The notes under the pieces are model-generated. The model made no database searches. It had not been told where the DNA came from and saw only the letters and a list, made by a program, of their open reading frames with translations. The position numbers and the translations under genes are program-made. Below are positions 4,874-6,994 of a stretch of DNA of 6,994 bases, piece after piece. Source of the DNA: JASFQI01 sp050115555 (GTDB lineage: Bacteria > Desulfobacterota > DSM-4660 > Desulfatiglandales > HGW-15); contig JASFQI010000263.1 in NCBI GenBank assembly GCA_050115555.1, positions 1 to 6,994 on the forward strand, read 5' to 3'. Positions within the stretch are counted from its first letter, which is position 1. Every line of letters starts with the position of its first letter.

Positions 4874-6823
4874 ATGAAACCGGCTCAACGGCTGCGGTTT
4901 GCACTGGAGCGATACCTCGTTCGCGGCGCGCACTACCAGCTCCTGGCCGTGGCCGCTCTGATCGGCGTCATTTCCGTCCTAGGGGGCGTGCTCGTGCGCT
5001 GGGGCGCAGGCGGTGACGGCACGGCCTGGGACTCGGTGTGGTGGGCCTTTTTGCGGCTCACGGACCCTGGGTACCTCGGGGATGATACCGGTTTCTTTCG
5101 GAGAACGATATCGACTGTCCTCACCGTTCTGGGCTACGTGCTTTTCATGGGCTCCCTGGTGGCCATCCTGACCCAGTGGCTCAACAGCACCATGCGTCGG
5201 TTCGAGTCGGGGTTCACCCCGGTGGCACGGAAGAACCACATCCTGATCCTGGGGTGGACCACACGGGCGGGGGTCGTGATTCGTGATCTGTTCCTGTCCG
5301 AAGGAAGGGTTCGACGCTTTCTCAAGCGCAAAGGGGCGAGACGCCTTCATCTCGTGCTCCTGGCCGAGGAGGTGGGGCATGACCTCATGCAGGAGATTCG
5401 AAGCCGGGTAGGCGCGTCGTGGAATCCGCGGCAGATCACCCTGCGATCCGGATCGGCGCTTCGCGGGGACCACCTGGCGCGCGTGGACTTCCCGCACGCC
5501 GCCGCGATCCTGCTCCCCTCGGGGGAGTTCTCCGAGGCGGGCCCGGAAAACGCGGACACCCATACCATCAAGACTCTTCTCTCCTTGAGCAACCACGCCC
5601 TGGTCCGGGATGCGGAGGACCTGCCCCTGGCCGTGGCCGAGGTGATCGATGCTCGAAGAGAGGCCATCGCTCGAAAGGCTTATCGGGGCCCCATCGAGGT
5701 GCTGTCCAGCGAAGCCCTCATCAGCCGGTTGATCACGCAAAGCGTGCGGCACCCTGGCATGTCTCATGTGTATAACGAGCTCCTGATGCATGCACAGGGC
5801 AACGAGCTGTATGTCCGTGAGCTTCCGGATCTGGCAGGCGCCTCCCTTGAAAGCCTGGGTTCTCTCTTTCCGAAAGCCTTGGCCCTGGGGGTGGTGAGGT
5901 GCGAAGTGAAGGGCTTTCGTCCCTACATCAATCCCGGTCCCGGTTTCATGGTCCAGAAAGATGACCGCCTGATCCTCATGGCCCGCTCGTATGAGGAGTC
6001 ACAGCCGACCATGGACAGGAGACTGGAACCGGTGTCCCGGGGCTCGCATGCGATCTCGCTCGGAAGACCCGGTCAAACCCGACGTGTTCTCATCCTGGGA
6101 TGGAGTCATAAGGTACCGGCGCTTATTTCCGAGTTCGCAAGCTATCCGAACGAGCATTTCATTATCGATGTGGTGTCCACGGTCCCGGCCTCCACGCGGG
6201 AGACAGCCGTGGAAAGATATGGAATGGACTGCGCGCACCTTCAGCTCGCGCATCACGAGGCAGACTATACCGTCTGGAAGGACCTCGAGCGGATGGATCC
6301 GGCGGGCTATGATAATGTGGTTATGGTTGCGAGCGACTGGCTCCTTTCGGGGGAGGAGTCCGACGCCCGGACTATTGTAGGGGTTCTCCTGCTTCAGGAG
6401 ATCCTGTCTGAGGGAAGGCGTGGGACCAAGCTCCTTGTGGAACTGATGGACCCGGAAAACGTGGGTCTCCTGGGGAAGCGCACCTGTGATGTCCTGATCA
6501 GCCCGGTGATCCTGAGCCACATGCTGGCCCTGGTCGCCGTGCGCCGGGAATTGAGCTGCGTGTTTGACGAGCTCTTCACGACCCAGGGTCCGGAGATCGC
6601 CTTCCTGCCTGCCTCCGAGACTCCCTGGCGCGGCAAGACCATGGCGTTTTCCGAGATCGAGAAGGAGATCAGCGCGTTGGGCGGTACGGCCCTGGGCGTG
6701 CACGTCCGCGGCGGATGCGCTGAAGGAGGCGCGCTGCGTCTCAACCCGGACAAGGCAGAGGTGTTTTCCCTGGAGGAGACGGACGAGATTGTTCTCATTC
6801 ATGGCGTGGGACGAGTGGAATGA
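4874..6823 (+). CDS. CASTOR/POLLUX-type ion channel with two RCK-like modules
   Basis: The product is a 649-residue membrane protein resembling the bacterial relatives of plant CASTOR, POLLUX and DMI1. The N-terminal pore unit has a first helix (about 21-42), a re-entrant pore segment 'WDSVWWAFLRLTDPGYLGDD' (52-71) and a second helix (about 78-103, ending 'ILTQWLNSTMRRFESG'). A large cytoplasmic part follows with two Rossmann-like RCK modules. The first begins 'HILILGWTTRAGVVIRDL' (122-139) and the second 'RVLILGWSHKVPALI' (404-418). Each is followed by a more variable C-terminal subdomain (about 312-372 and 572-646). The pore lacks TVGYG, and the nucleotide loops lack classic GxGxxG. The start is ATG 4874, with GGGGAGG 6 nt upstream; GTG 4811 and ATG 4850 are in frame but poorly served. 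The last codons overlap a TrkH-type gene by ATGA. Plant relatives conduct cations in nuclear or plastid envelopes; the ion moved here is unknown. Confidence 0.9.
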   Translation: MKPAQRLRFALERYLVRGAHYQLLAVAALIGVISVLGGVLVRWGAGGDGTAWDSVWWAFLRLTDPGYLGDDTGFFRRTISTVLTVLGYVLFMGSLVAILTQWLNSTMRRFESGFTPVARKNHILILGWTTRAGVVIRDLFLSEGRVRRFLKRKGARRLHLVLLAEEVGHDLMQEIRSRVGASWNPRQITLRSGSALRGDHLARVDFPHAAAILLPSGEFSEAGPENADTHTIKTLLSLSNHALVRDAEDLPLAVAEVIDARREAIARKAYRGPIEVLSSEALISRLITQSVRHPGMSHVYNELLMHAQGNELYVRELPDLAGASLESLGSLFPKALALGVVRCEVKGFRPYINPGPGFMVQKDDRLILMARSYEESQPTMDRRLEPVSRGSHAISLGRPGQTRRVLILGWSHKVPALISEFASYPNEHFIIDVVSTVPASTRETAVERYGMDCAHLQLAHHEADYTVWKDLERMDPAGYDNVVMVASDWLLSGEESDARTIVGVLLLQEILSEGRRGTKLLVELMDPENVGLLGKRTCDVLISPVILSHMLALVAVRRELSCVFDELFTTQGPEIAFLPASETPWRGKTMAFSEIEKEISALGGTALGVHVRGGCAEGGALRLNPDKAEVFSLEETDEIVLIHGVGRVE

Positions 6824-6994
6824 AAATCTGGGGCTCACAACGCATCCGCAGGAGTCATCCGGCCACCCTGCTCTTGAACAGCTACCTCATGGCCATCGGC
6901 CTGGGAACCGCTCTGCTGGTGCTTCCTTATGCATCCACACAGGGACACCTTCCCCTGGTGGACGCGGTGTTCACGGCCACCTCCGCCATCTGCG
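6820..6994 (+). CDS. TrkH/KtrB-family potassium transporter, 3' partial (window end)
   Basis: Only the first 58 codons are inside the window. They read as the start of a TrkH-type cation translocator: a short basic N-terminus (residues 1-13), a first membrane helix ('LLLNSYLMAIGLGTALLVLPYA', about 17-38), a short outer loop, and the beginning of the first pore loop 'VDAVFTATSAIC' (47-58). In family members this runs on into VTG(L), which contains the filter glycine; the window ends just before it. TrkH/KtrB proteins import potassium across the inner membrane and are gated by RCK proteins (TrkA/KtrA). The ATG overlaps the TGA of the channel gene (ATGA, 6820-6823), and the ribosome site is weak, so translation is probably coupled to the upstream gene. 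This makes the two proteins likely to be co-produced. Identification rests on the N-terminal fragment only. Confidence 0.85.
   Translation, partial: MKIWGSQRIRRSHPATLLLNSYLMAIGLGTALLVLPYASTQGHLPLVDAVFTATSAIC

Noticed and set aside
4979..5791. Minus-strand frame of 270 codons inside the channel gene, and a similar one at 5999-6838.
   Set aside because: Composition is typical of an antisense shadow, there is no ribosome site or motif, and the plus-strand protein is well supported.

Overview
The window is GC-rich bacterial chromosome, compact but with two long gaps. I infer a free-living Gram-negative, possibly of the Desulfobacterota or Syntrophobacter type, from the gene mix, the high GC at third codon positions and the style of the proteins. 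That assignment is a guess. No rRNA, tRNA, CRISPR array or insertion sequence was seen. Nearly everything recognisable is a membrane ion or solute transport protein or a stress protein.

Layout. (1) Bases 1-384, plus strand: the 3' part of a PsiE-family small membrane protein, cut by the window edge. (2) Bases 385-658: no clear gene, a weak terminator candidate, and an open frame that runs in register into the next gene but carries one amber codon (TAG, 647-649). (3) Bases 659-1132, plus: an unrecognised soluble protein of about 157 residues, followed by a 10-bp-stem hairpin. (4) Bases 1133-1691: about 560 bp without a convincing gene. (5) Bases 1692-2570, plus: a formate/nitrite transporter (FNT) family channel. 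(6) Bases 2706-3602, plus: a tandem universal stress protein. (7) Bases 3675-4664, minus: a DUF389/TIGR00341 membrane protein, convergent with the stress protein gene. (8) A divergent 209-bp regulatory region with a good sigma70-like promoter, a 12-bp perfect palindrome and an inverted repeat. (9) Bases 4874-6823, plus: a 649-residue CASTOR/POLLUX-type ion channel with two RCK-like NAD-binding modules. (10) Bases 6820-6994, plus: the first 58 codons of a TrkH/KtrB-type potassium transporter, overlapping the channel gene by 4 nt (ATGA).

The best functional unit is the pair at the right end. A channel-like protein with a two-RCK cytoplasmic region is translationally coupled to a TrkH-type potassium translocator. 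In classical Trk systems a soluble TrkA (RCK protein) gates TrkH. Here a membrane-anchored CASTOR/POLLUX-like protein sits in that genetic position and may act as a partner, or as a second cation pathway under shared control. DUF389, the tandem stress protein, FNT and PsiE make the neighbourhood look like an ion-homeostasis or stress island, but only the channel-TrkH coupling is directly supported by gene structure.
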